64,000 nucleotides of DNA from Hafnia alvei (GTDB lineage Bacteria; Pseudomonadota; Gammaproteobacteria; Enterobacterales; Enterobacteriaceae): NCBI RefSeq assembly GCF_964063325.1, contig NZ_OZ061315.1, positions 248,001 through 312,000 of the forward strand, in the 5' to 3' direction. Below are positions 30,524 to 38,477 of the stretch, piece by piece. The position numbers and the translations under genes are program-made. The notes under the pieces are model-generated. The model was not told where the DNA came from. It searched no databases and saw only the letters and a list, made by a program, of their open reading frames with translations. The first letter of the stretch is position 1. The number at the start of each line of letters is the position of its first letter.

Positions 30524-31471
30524 TTATTTACGCAGACGCACGCTTTCAACGGCGTGATTTCCACCCTTAGTCATGATCAGGCTAGCGCGTTCACGGGTCG
30601 GAAGGATGTTCTGTGTTAAGTTCAATCCATTGATTTCTTTCCATAGATTTGTCGCTATTTCAACAGCTTCTGATTCTGGTAACTGAGAGTAGTGATGGAA
30701 GTATGAGTCTGGATTGGAAAATGCACCTTGGCGGAATTTCAAGAATCGATTGATATACCAGCCTTGTAGTAAATCTTCTGGCGCATCTACATAAATTGAG
30801 AAATCTACGAAGTCAGACACGAAAACACGGTGTGGATCGTGTGGATAATCCATGCCGCTTTGCAGAACATTCAATCCTTCTAAAATAAGTATATCCGGCT
30901 GCTCAATGACCTTGCAGCTGTCCGGAATAATATCGTAGATCAAATGAGAATATTGCGGAGCGGTGACTCGTGGAGCTCCAGATTTAATCTCAGAAACAAA
31001 GCGCACGAGATTTTGAATATCGTACGATTGTGGGAATCCTTTTTTCTTCATCAAACCGCGTTCTTGCAGCACTTTATTAGGATGCAGGAAACCATCGGTT
31101 GTCAGTAGTTCAACTTTACGGTGCTCTGGCCAACGGCTCAATAGCGCCTGTAATACGCGAGCCGTAGTACTTTTCCCAACGGCTACGCTACCGGCAATCC
31201 CAATGATATAAGGGATGCGCGGGCCATTAGTGCCTAAAAACTGTTCGAGAACGGCTTGGCGGCGAACGTTTGAGCTGAAATAGAAATTAAGTAGGCGAGA
31301 AAGTGGCAGATAGATTTGAGCAACTTCTTCTAACGAAAGATCTTCGTTAATACCCTTTAGATTAGCAATTTGTTCTTCCGTCAGCGTTAATGGAACGGAG
31401 TTACGCAGTGCAGCCCATTGTTGGCGACTAAACTGTAGATACGGTGTCGCCAAAGATTGATCTTTCTTCAT
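30524..31471 (-). CDS. coaA: Pantothenate kinase CoaA (type I)
   Basis: Phosphorylates pantothenate, the first and regulated step of coenzyme A synthesis. The Walker A motif GIAGSVAVGKST is near residue 95, followed by ELLTTDGFLHPN, FVDFSIYVDAPEDLLQ and RERASLIMTKG. At 315 residues it matches the family, differing from E. coli only in the first few residues. It is convergent with birA, as in E. coli. Confidence 0.98.
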   Translation of the reverse strand: MKKDQSLATPYLQFSRQQWAALRNSVPLTLTEEQIANLKGINEDLSLEEVAQIYLPLSRLLNFYFSSNVRRQAVLEQFLGTNGPRIPYIIGIAGSVAVGKSTTARVLQALLSRWPEHRKVELLTTDGFLHPNKVLQERGLMKKKGFPQSYDIQNLVRFVSEIKSGAPRVTAPQYSHLIYDIIPDSCKVIEQPDILILEGLNVLQSGMDYPHDPHRVFVSDFVDFSIYVDAPEDLLQGWYINRFLKFRQGAFSNPDSYFHHYSQLPESEAVEIATNLWKEINGLNLTQNILPTRERASLIMTKGGNHAVESVRLRK

Positions 31472-31694
31472 ATGCCCAATTCTGCCTGTTAGCGCGGGTC
31501 GGGAACGGCGACAGACGCCAACTCCAGATGGATAACGAGCTGCACATTATAATCAGCTTCGTTATTGTCGCAGTGTTTTTTTTTAAAACTTTGACTCAAT
31601 CTACGTAATGGTTGTAATGCAATCAAGAGATGAGAGGAATGTAAGAAAGGAAAAAAGCGGAGGCTAAAAATAAATGTGCCACCGCTAGGAGAAC
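31472..31694. other. coaA upstream region
   Basis: The spacer between the coaA start and the GNAT gene stop contains runs of T and A but no gene, operator or terminator I can identify. The coaA promoter should lie here. Confidence 0.4.
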
Positions 31695-32237
31695 TTAGCT
31701 GGCTTTTGCCGGTTGGGCAACGGCGAAGAGGCGTTTGTAGTAGATAGCAGTAGGGTGATATTGACCGTCGGGGGTGCAGGCATAGTCAGGGATCTCCCCC
31801 ATGCATCGATAACCTTCGGTTCGATAGAACGCTTCAGCTGCCGATCCCGCTTGAGTATCTAAATAGAGTAAGCCTCGATGTGCCTGCATAGCTGACTTTT
31901 CAAGCGTGACAATCAGCTGGTGCGCAACCCCTAAGCGGCGTGCGCTGCTGTGGACCATGAGTTTTTGAATTTCAGCCCGGTTGCGACCATTAGGCTTCTG
32001 GCAAAGAGAAAGCTGCACTGTACCAATCACACGATGCTCATCACGGGCTATCCACAATAACAGCTCTCCTTTGGCAATCAGGGGCCGCAGGCTATGGAAG
32101 TAGCATTCAGCGTCATAATGATCAATCTGCGTGTCATACCCTAAAGAGGCACCGTTAGCGACCGCATCCGTTAGAAGCAGAGCAAGTTCGCTGCGGTATA
32201 CTGGCAAAGTAGCATCGTTAATCAGCACAATCTTCAT
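31695..32237 (-). CDS. GNAT-family N-acetyltransferase
   Basis: A 180-residue acetyltransferase of unknown substrate. The acetyl-CoA-binding motif is visible as KLMVHSSARRLGVAHQLIVTLE, followed by LYLDTQAGSAAEAFYRTEGYRCMGEIPDYA, which resembles plant- and enterobacterial-type GNATs acting on small molecules. The start ATG has GGAGGAA upstream; an in-frame ATG 23 codons earlier is not preferred. It lies between coaA and the tRNA operon, where E. coli has no gene, so it is a lineage-specific insertion or loss. Confidence 0.85.
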   Translation of the reverse strand: MKIVLINDATLPVYRSELALLLTDAVANGASLGYDTQIDHYDAECYFHSLRPLIAKGELLLWIARDEHRVIGTVQLSLCQKPNGRNRAEIQKLMVHSSARRLGVAHQLIVTLEKSAMQAHRGLLYLDTQAGSAAEAFYRTEGYRCMGEIPDYACTPDGQYHPTAIYYKRLFAVAQPAKAS

Positions 32238-32567
32238 AGATGATTCCTCCAAACGTTTCATGACTTGGTATAAGCAAAGAGCAGGCCAAGACGCAGATCT
32301 GCTCATTACGTGGGGGAGTCAGCCTGATAAGTGTAGCTTTTGCTTTGCATTGGTGCAGAAGCCATAAAATGAATGCACCAGAAAAGTGTGACTGTGATCA
32401 AAACCTTTGTTTTTGATCACGCTGCCGTGGCTGTGAAACACGAGATGTTGAATGATGCGAAGCGGCCTGCAGGGACTAAAATCTTGCTATTTAATGAGCA
32501 ATTGAACTGTCTAAAAGACGTTTTTGACTGTTTTCTGACCGAAGGTGCGCAAAGTTGAATTTTTTTG
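32238..32567. other. Region upstream of the tRNA operon
   Basis: No credible gene is visible. The right part is AT-rich with T runs just before the tRNA promoter, consistent with UP-element or Fis-type activation sequence. Confidence 0.4.
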
Positions 32568-32596
32568 TTGCATAGAGCACGAACACTACCTAGAAT
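32568..32596 (+). promoter_or_regulatory. Promoter of the tRNA-tufB operon
   Basis: TTGCAT (32568-32573) and TAGAAT (32591-32596) are 17 bases apart, with a GC-rich GCGACCC after the -10 as in stable-RNA promoters. The first tRNA begins 14 bases downstream of the -10. Confidence 0.75.
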
Positions 32597-32610
32597 GCGA
32601 CCCACTTGAT

Positions 32611-32686
<76 letters not shown>

Positions 32687-32708
32687 TCAAGTAAAAGCAA
32701 CACCAAGT

Positions 32709-32793
<85 letters not shown>

Positions 32794-32917
32794 TTTATTC
32801 GCCTTAGAGATAGGGCCTGAGGTGTGGTTTAATCCTACATCTCAAAATGTATCAGTGAAGATCTCACTTCATCGATACAAAACTCTACAGAACAATCAGG
32901 TAGCCGAGTTCTAGGAT

Positions 32918-32992
<75 letters not shown>

Positions 32993-32998
32993 AGTATT

Positions 32999-33074
32999 GC
33001 TGATATGGCTCAGTTGGTAGAGCGCACCCTTGGTAAGGGTGAGGTCCCCAGTTCGACTCTGGGTATCAGCACCA
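32999..33074 (+). tRNA. thrT: tRNA-Thr (GGT)
   Basis: A 76-base gene with acceptor stem GCTGATA / TATCAGC, encoded CCA and anticodon GGT at 33032-33034. It is the last tRNA before tufB, which starts 116 bases downstream. Confidence 0.97.
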
Positions 33075-33190
33075 CTTCTTTTCTCCTCCTCTGATTTCAT
33101 TCTGTAAAATATTCAGCTAGTGCATACAAATCATTTGCTTGGTTGATGTGGTGATATCACCGATTTATCCGTGTCTTAGAGGGACAATCG

Positions 33191-34375
33191 ATGTCTAAAG
33201 AAAAGTTTGAACGTACAAAACCGCACGTTAACGTCGGTACTATCGGCCACGTTGACCATGGTAAAACAACGCTGACCGCTGCAATCACTACCGTTCTGGC
33301 TAAAACCTACGGTGGTTCTGCACGTGCATTCGACCAGATCGATAACGCGCCAGAAGAAAAAGCTCGTGGTATCACCATCAACACTTCTCACGTTGAATAT
33401 GACACCCCGTCACGTCACTACGCGCACGTTGACTGCCCAGGGCATGCTGACTACGTTAAAAACATGATCACCGGTGCTGCACAGATGGACGGCGCTATCC
33501 TGGTTGTTGCTGCGACTGACGGCCCTATGCCTCAGACTCGTGAGCACATCCTGCTGGGTCGTCAGGTTGGCGTTCCTTTCATCATCGTATTCCTGAACAA
33601 ATGCGACATGGTTGATGATGAAGAGCTGCTGGAACTGGTAGAAATGGAAGTTCGTGAACTTCTGTCTCAGTACGACTTCCCAGGTGATGATACTCCAATC
33701 ATCCGTGGTTCTGCTCTGAAAGCGCTGGAAGGCGAAGCTGAGTGGGAAGCTAAGATCGTAGAACTGGCTGAAACTCTGGATTCTTACATCCCAGAACCAG
33801 AACGTGCTATCGACAAGCCATTCCTGCTGCCAATCGAAGACGTATTCTCTATCTCTGGCCGTGGTACTGTTGTTACCGGTCGTGTAGAGCGCGGTATCGT
33901 TAAAGTTGGTGAAGAAGTTGAGATCGTTGGTATCAAAGATACCGTTAAATCAACTTGTACCGGCGTTGAAATGTTCCGTAAACTGCTGGACGAAGGTCGT
34001 GCAGGCGAGAACGTTGGTGTTCTGCTGCGTGGTATCAAGCGTGAAGACATCGAACGTGGTCAGGTTCTGGCTAAACCAGGTACCATCAAGCCACACACCA
34101 AGTTCGAGTCAGAAGTTTATATTCTGAGCAAAGATGAAGGCGGCCGTCATACTCCGTTCTTCAAAGGCTACCGTCCACAGTTCTACTTCCGTACAACTGA
34201 CGTGACCGGTACCATCGAACTGCCAGAAGGCGTAGAAATGGTAATGCCAGGTGATAACATTCAGATGATTGTTAACCTGATCCACCCAATCGCAATGGAT
34301 GATGGTCTGCGTTTCGCAATCCGCGAAGGTGGCCGTACCGTTGGTGCAGGTGTTGTTGCTAAAGTCATCGAATAA
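33191..34375 (+). CDS. tufB: Elongation factor Tu
   Basis: A 394-residue GTPase that delivers aminoacyl-tRNA to the ribosome. G-domain motifs are visible: GHVDHGKT (19-26), the switch region with RGITINTSH, DCPGH (81-85) and NKCD (136-139), followed by the two beta-barrel domains. The upstream tRNA genes and lack of a terminator between them show that it is cotranscribed with thrU-tyrU-glyT-thrT, which identifies this copy as tufB rather than tufA. Codon use is strongly biased, as expected for a highly expressed gene. Confidence 0.98.
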   Translation: MSKEKFERTKPHVNVGTIGHVDHGKTTLTAAITTVLAKTYGGSARAFDQIDNAPEEKARGITINTSHVEYDTPSRHYAHVDCPGHADYVKNMITGAAQMDGAILVVAATDGPMPQTREHILLGRQVGVPFIIVFLNKCDMVDDEELLELVEMEVRELLSQYDFPGDDTPIIRGSALKALEGEAEWEAKIVELAETLDSYIPEPERAIDKPFLLPIEDVFSISGRGTVVTGRVERGIVKVGEEVEIVGIKDTVKSTCTGVEMFRKLLDEGRAGENVGVLLRGIKREDIERGQVLAKPGTIKPHTKFESEVYILSKDEGGRHTPFFKGYRPQFYFRTTDVTGTIELPEGVEMVMPGDNIQMIVNLIHPIAMDDGLRFAIREGGRTVGAGVVAKVIE

Positions 34376-34396
34376 GATTTGACGCGACACGCGATA

Positions 34397-34422
34397 AAAG
34401 GGCATCATTTGATGCCCTTTTT
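34397..34422 (+). terminator. Intrinsic terminator of the tRNA-tufB operon
   Basis: A perfect 11-bp stem AAAGGGCATCA / TGATGCCCTTT with a two-base gap, followed by TT. It separates tufB from secE; the rest of the 287-base gap should hold the secE promoter. Confidence 0.85.
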
Positions 34423-34662
34423 CTACGCTAGTGATACTAGAACCTATCTCATCAGTAGTTTTAGCGTCATAATTACAGGTGAGATGGGCTCTGATAGTAC
34501 GGCGTATCGTGCCGAATAGCGGATCATTTATCTGATCTCGCTCTTTCTTTGAAGAGGTAACCGCGCTTATCGCGTTTGTTTCTTGTAAGATACCCATTCG
34601 GTTTGGTTTGCCTCGCGTTGCGGGGCGAAGTTGTTTTTCACAATCTAGTGACAGGTTGGTTT

Positions 34663-35046
34663 ATGAGTGCGAATACCGATGCTCAAGGGAGCGGGCGCGG
34701 CCTACAAGCGCTAAAATGGCTGGTTGTCGCCGTGCTGCTGATCGTGGCCATCGTAGGTAACTTCCTTTACCGTGATGTGAGTCTGCCACTGCGCGCGATG
34801 GCTGTAGTCGTGATTATCGCAATTGCTGGTGCCGTAGCATTATTGACAACTCAAGGTAAGGCTACCGTGGCATTTGCCCGTGAAGCGCGTACCGAAATGC
34901 GCAAGGTCATCTGGCCAACGCGTCAGGAAACGTTGCACACAACATTGATCGTGGCTGCGGTCACCGCCGTCATGTCACTGATTCTGTGGGGACTGGATGG
35001 TATTCTGGTCCGTTTAGTTTCGTTTATTACTGGCCTGAGGTTCTAA
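34663..35046 (+). CDS. secE: Protein translocase subunit SecE
   Basis: A 127-residue inner-membrane protein with three membrane spans, as in E. coli, ending in the conserved VAFAREARTEMRKVIWPTRQ amphipathic helix and the last span. SecE clamps SecY in the SecYEG export channel. I chose ATG 34663 because MSANTDAQGSGRG aligns with the E. coli N-terminus; the open frame extends 29 codons upstream. nusG begins two bases after the stop. Confidence 0.97.
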   Translation: MSANTDAQGSGRGLQALKWLVVAVLLIVAIVGNFLYRDVSLPLRAMAVVVIIAIAGAVALLTTQGKATVAFAREARTEMRKVIWPTRQETLHTTLIVAAVTAVMSLILWGLDGILVRLVSFITGLRF

Positions 35047-35047
35047 G

Positions 35048-35593
35048 ATGTCTGAAGCCCCTAAAAAGCGTTGGTACGTCGTTCAGGCGTTTTCCGGTTT
35101 TGAAGGCCGTGTAGCCCAATCGCTGCGCGAGCACATTAAACTGCACAACATGGAAGAGTTGTTCGGTGAAGTCATGGTTCCGACAGAAGAAGTTGTCGAA
35201 ATCCGTGGCGGGCAACGTCGCAAAAGCGAACGTAAATTTTTCCCTGGTTACGTGTTAGTTCAGATGGTAATGGAAGATGCCAGCTGGCACTTAGTGCGTA
35301 GCGTGCCGCGTGTGATGGGCTTCATCGGCGGAACTTCTGATCGTCCAGCGCCAATCAGTGACAAAGAAGTTGATGCTATCATGAACCGTCTGCAGCAGGT
35401 TGGTGATAAGCCTCGTCCGAAAACTCTGTTCGAGCCAGGCGAAATGGTTCGCGTCAGCGATGGTCCATTTGCCGACTTTAACGGTGTGGTTGAAGAAGTT
35501 GACTACGAAAAAAGCCGCCTGAAAGTTTCTGTTTCTATCTTTGGTCGTGCGACCCCAGTAGAGCTAGACTTTAGCCAGGTAGAAAAAGGCTGA
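35048..35593 (+). CDS. nusG: Transcription termination/antitermination factor NusG
   Basis: A 181-residue factor with an NGN domain (KRWYVVQAFSGFE, FFPGYVLVQM) that binds RNA polymerase and a C-terminal KOW domain (GEMVRVSDGPFADFNGVVEEVD) that contacts Rho or S10. It is cotranscribed with secE and ends at a strong terminator before the ribosomal-protein genes. Confidence 0.98.
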   Translation: MSEAPKKRWYVVQAFSGFEGRVAQSLREHIKLHNMEELFGEVMVPTEEVVEIRGGQRRKSERKFFPGYVLVQMVMEDASWHLVRSVPRVMGFIGGTSDRPAPISDKEVDAIMNRLQQVGDKPRPKTLFEPGEMVRVSDGPFADFNGVVEEVDYEKSRLKVSVSIFGRATPVELDFSQVEKG

Positions 35594-35631
35594 TAAAAAA
35601 TTAAGCGATCGCTATGATTGCTGATTGCCAG

Positions 35632-35670
35632 AGGCGCGAAATTGAACTACAATTTCGCGCCTTTTGTTTT
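35632..35670 (+). terminator. Intrinsic terminator after nusG
   Basis: A perfect 13-bp stem AGGCGCGAAATTG / CAATTTCGCGCCT with a five-base loop is followed by a T-rich tract. Confidence 0.88.
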
Positions 35671-35721
35671 TATGCGCACCACATTTTCGGATGTATCGCG
35701 TGTAAACGTTTTGCAAATAAC

Positions 35722-35749
35722 GGGGAGCCTTTTTGAGGCGTTATCACCC
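35722..35749 (+). promoter_or_regulatory. Probable L1 translational operator in the rplK leader
   Basis: GGGGAGCCTTTTTGAGGCGTTATCACCC folds into the short hairpin-with-bulge seen in the E. coli L11 mRNA leader, which mimics the L1-binding site of 23S rRNA. It lies 18 bases before rplK and would let excess L1 repress rplKA. Confidence 0.6.
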
Positions 35750-35766
35750 AATCGAGGATATTTACC

Positions 35767-36195
35767 ATGGCCAAGAAAGTACAAGCCTACGTTAAGCTGC
35801 AAGTTGCAGCCGGTATGGCAAACCCAAGTCCGCCAGTTGGTCCAGCTCTGGGTCAGCAAGGCGTTAACATCATGGAATTCTGTAAGGCGTTCAATGCTAA
35901 GACTGACAGCATTGAAAAAGGTCTGCCGATCCCTGTTGTTATTACCGTTTATTCTGACCGTTCTTTCACCTTCGTTACCAAAACGCCTCCAGCAGCAGTA
36001 CTGCTGAAGAAAGCAGCTGGTATCAAGTCTGGTTCTGGCAAGCCGAACAAAGACAAAGTAGGTAAAGTAACGAGTGCTCAGGTTCGTGAAATCGCAGAAA
36101 CCAAAGCTGCGGACATGACTGGTTCTGACGTTGAAGCGATGATTCGCTCCATCGAAGGTACTGCTCGTTCCATGGGCCTGGTAGTGGAGGACTAA
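35767..36195 (+). CDS. rplK: 50S ribosomal protein L11
   Basis: A 142-residue protein starting MAKKVQAYVKLQVAAG, with the proline-rich NPSPPVGPALGQQGVNI segment of the N-terminal domain and a C-terminal rRNA-binding domain. L11 forms the GTPase-associated stalk base and is needed for RelA activation. rplA follows after three bases in the same operon. Confidence 0.98.
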   Translation: MAKKVQAYVKLQVAAGMANPSPPVGPALGQQGVNIMEFCKAFNAKTDSIEKGLPIPVVITVYSDRSFTFVTKTPPAAVLLKKAAGIKSGSGKPNKDKVGKVTSAQVREIAETKAADMTGSDVEAMIRSIEGTARSMGLVVED

Positions 36196-36198
36196 GAA

Positions 36199-36903
36199 AT
36201 GGCTAAGCTGACCAAGCGCATGCGCGTGATCCGTGACAAAGTTGATGTTACTAAACAATATGACATCACCGAAGCCGTTGCTCTGTTAAAAGAGCTGGCC
36301 ACTGCTAAATTCGTTGAAAGCGTTGACGTTGCTGTCAACCTTGGCATCGATGCTCGTAAATCTGACCAAAACGTACGTGGTGCTACCGTTCTGCCACACG
36401 GCACCGGTCGTTCAGTACGCGTTGCTGTATTTGCTCAGGGTGCGAACGCTGAAGCTGCTAAAGCTGCAGGCGCAGAACTGGTAGGTATGGAAGATCTGGC
36501 TGACCAGATCAAAAAAGGCGAAATGAACTTCGACGTTGTTATCGCATCTCCAGATGCAATGCGCGTTGTTGGCCAGTTGGGTCAGGTTCTGGGTCCACGT
36601 GGCCTGATGCCAAACCCTAAAGTTGGTACTGTAACTCCTAACGTTGCTGAAGCAGTTAAGAATGCTAAAGCAGGTCAGGTTCGTTATCGTAACGACAAAA
36701 ACGGCATCATTCACAGCACCATCGGCAAAGTTGATTTCGACTCTAACCAGTTGAAAGAAAACTTGGAAGCTCTGCTGGTTGCTCTGAAGAAAGCTAAACC
36801 TGCGACTGCTAAAGGCGTTTTCATCAAGAAAATCAGCCTGTCCACCACCATGGGTGCTGGCGTAGCAATCGAACAGGGTAGCCTGACCGCAGTAGCTAAC
36901 TAA
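36199..36903 (+). CDS. rplA: 50S ribosomal protein L1
   Basis: A 234-residue protein with the L1 signature PDAMRVVGQLGQVLGPRGLMPNPK region. L1 binds the L1 stalk of 23S rRNA, helps release deacylated tRNA and represses its own operon through the rplK leader. It ends before the 316-base L10 leader region. Confidence 0.98.
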   Translation: MAKLTKRMRVIRDKVDVTKQYDITEAVALLKELATAKFVESVDVAVNLGIDARKSDQNVRGATVLPHGTGRSVRVAVFAQGANAEAAKAAGAELVGMEDLADQIKKGEMNFDVVIASPDAMRVVGQLGQVLGPRGLMPNPKVGTVTPNVAEAVKNAKAGQVRYRNDKNGIIHSTIGKVDFDSNQLKENLEALLVALKKAKPATAKGVFIKKISLSTTMGAGVAIEQGSLTAVAN

Positions 36904-37219
36904 TTCTCTCAGAGAATAGCTAATTGCGTTTTCGCTTTACGCGGGCGCGAGATTTGTATAAAATCTGACGCCCGCGCATTCTTTAATGAATATAAAGCGA
37001 ACGAATTTTCGGTTGGAGTCTGGCCTTATCCAGACCTCCGTCCAAGACCGCAGGTGCATCGAAAGATGCTTAATCGTCCTGCGTAGACGGTGACAGAACC
37101 TAAAAAATCTTTTGATTACTGGATTCTGCTCACCGTATTTAACGCCTAGACCGTTTTCGGTTTTAGGTGATGTGAGTTCCGGGGAATCCTCCCCGGCCAA
37201 AATCCAGGAGCTAAAGCTA
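36904..37219 (+). promoter_or_regulatory. rplJ leader: promoter and L10 autoregulatory region
   Basis: This 316-base gap has no gene. Near its start a TATAAA (36957-36962) lies inside a GCGGGCG...CGCCCGC hairpin, a possible end for rplKA and start for rplJL. From about 37014 the text GGAGTCTGGCCTTATCCAGA, then CCGCAGGTGC, resembles the structured L10(L12)4-binding leader of E. coli, which represses rplJL translation when the complex is in excess. Confidence 0.65.
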
Positions 37220-37717
37220 ATGGCATTAAATCTTCAAGACAAACAAGCGATTGTTGCTGAAGTCATCGAAGTAGCCAAAGGCGCGCACTCTGCTGTTATT
37301 GCTGACTCTCGTGGCGTAACAGTAGATAAGATGACTGAACTGCGTAAAGCAGGTCGTGAAGCTGGCGTTTACATGCGTGTTGTTCGCAACACCTTGATGC
37401 GTCGCATCGTTGAAGGCACTCCATTCGAATGCCTGAAAGACACGTTTGTTGGTCCAACCTTAGTTGCATTTTCTATGGAACACCCGGGCGCAGCTGCTCG
37501 TCTGTTCAAAGATTTCGCGAAAGCGAATGCAAAATTTGAGGTTAAAGCTGCAGCCTTTGAAGGTGAGTTGATTCCAGCGGCTCAGATCGACCGCCTGGCA
37601 ACTCTGCCAACTTACGAAGAAGCAATCGCACGCCTGATGGCAGCCATGAAAGAAGCCTCTGCAGGCAAATTGGTTCGCACTCTCGCTGCTCTGCGCGATC
37701 AGAAAGAAGCTGCTTAA
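37220..37717 (+). CDS. rplJ: 50S ribosomal protein L10
   Basis: A 165-residue protein, the E. coli length. The start MALNLQDKQAIVAEV is chosen from homology and the AGGAG just upstream; the open frame extends 36 codons through the leader. L10 anchors L7/L12 dimers at the ribosomal stalk, with its C-terminal helix as the L12-binding site. rplL follows after 66 bases. Confidence 0.97.
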   Translation: MALNLQDKQAIVAEVIEVAKGAHSAVIADSRGVTVDKMTELRKAGREAGVYMRVVRNTLMRRIVEGTPFECLKDTFVGPTLVAFSMEHPGAAARLFKDFAKANAKFEVKAAAFEGELIPAAQIDRLATLPTYEEAIARLMAAMKEASAGKLVRTLAALRDQKEAA

Positions 37718-37783
37718 TCAGCCTTTCTTTTCTAACGCGTTTGCTTACGTATAATCTATTTCTGAATTTTAGGAACAATTTTT

Positions 37784-38149
37784 ATGTCTATCTCTAAAGA
37801 CGATATCTTGAATGCAGTTTCCGAAATGTCTGTAATGGACGTTGTTGAACTGATCTCCATGATGGAAGAGAAGTTCGGTGTTTCTGCTGCTGCAGCTGTA
37901 GCTGTTGCTGCGGGTCCAGCTGAAGCTGCTGAAGAAAAAACTGAATTTGACGTTATTCTGAAAGCTGTTGGCGCTAACAAAGTTGCAGTGATCAAAGCTG
38001 TACGTGGCGCAACTGGTCTGGGCTTGAAAGAAGCTAAAGATCTGGTTGAATCTGCACCAGCTACACTGAAAGAAGGCGTTAGCAAAGATGACGCTGAAGG
38101 CCTGAAAAAATCTCTGGAAGAAGCTGGCGCTGAAGTTGAAGTTAAATAA
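37784..38149 (+). CDS. rplL: 50S ribosomal protein L7/L12
   Basis: A 121-residue acidic protein: N-terminal dimerisation domain, an alanine-rich hinge (SAAAAVAVAAGPAEAAEE) and the C-terminal factor-binding domain (KVAVIKAVRGATGLGLKEAK). It recruits translation GTPases to the ribosome. Its mRNA continues into rpoBC past an attenuator. Confidence 0.98.
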   Translation: MSISKDDILNAVSEMSVMDVVELISMMEEKFGVSAAAAVAVAAGPAEAAEEKTEFDVILKAVGANKVAVIKAVRGATGLGLKEAKDLVESAPATLKEGVSKDDAEGLKKSLEEAGAEVEVK

Positions 38150-38188
38150 GCCAACTCTTTTGGTAGCAGCCTAAGCAATTAGGCTGAT

Positions 38189-38219
38189 GGCTGGTGACTT
38201 TTTGGTCACCAGCCTTTTT
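38189..38219 (+). terminator. rplL-rpoB attenuator
   Basis: GGCTGGTGAC / GGTCACCAGCC forms a 10-bp stem with a T-rich loop and is followed by five T. In E. coli the equivalent partial terminator lets only a fraction of polymerases continue into rpoBC, setting the ratio of ribosomal protein to RNA polymerase. Confidence 0.85.
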
Positions 38220-38273
38220 GCGCTGTAAAGGATGCTCGTGGTATTTCACACTGTTTGGCCACTAGTATTCCCT

Positions 38274-38378
38274 CAATACTTGTTTCTATCTTCGACTTAA
38301 TATATTGCGGCTTTCCACTTTGGGAGTTCCGAAGTAAAGCGTAACGAAATGGTTTAAGAGTGATAGAAACAAGTATTG
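38274..38378 (+). other. RNase III processing hairpin in the rplL-rpoB spacer
   Basis: The arms CAATACTTGTTTCTATC (38274-38290) and GATAGAAACAAGTATTG (38362-38378) are perfectly complementary over 17 bases and enclose a 71-base insert with further pairing. The position corresponds to the known E. coli RNase III cleavage site that separates rplJL from rpoBC mRNA. Confidence 0.8.
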
Positions 38379-38477
38379 CGAAAGGTGTTTCTGCCTTTCG
38401 GTCACAAAATGGTGTTGCATGAACTGTCCTACTAGGACGGACAGAGTGGGTCACTGATCAGCGAGCTGAGGAACCCT

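Noticed and set aside
35618..36007. A 129-codon plus-strand frame overlapping the nusG terminator and rplK
   Set aside because: It runs through the terminator and then rplK in the wrong frame; the rplK frame is certain.
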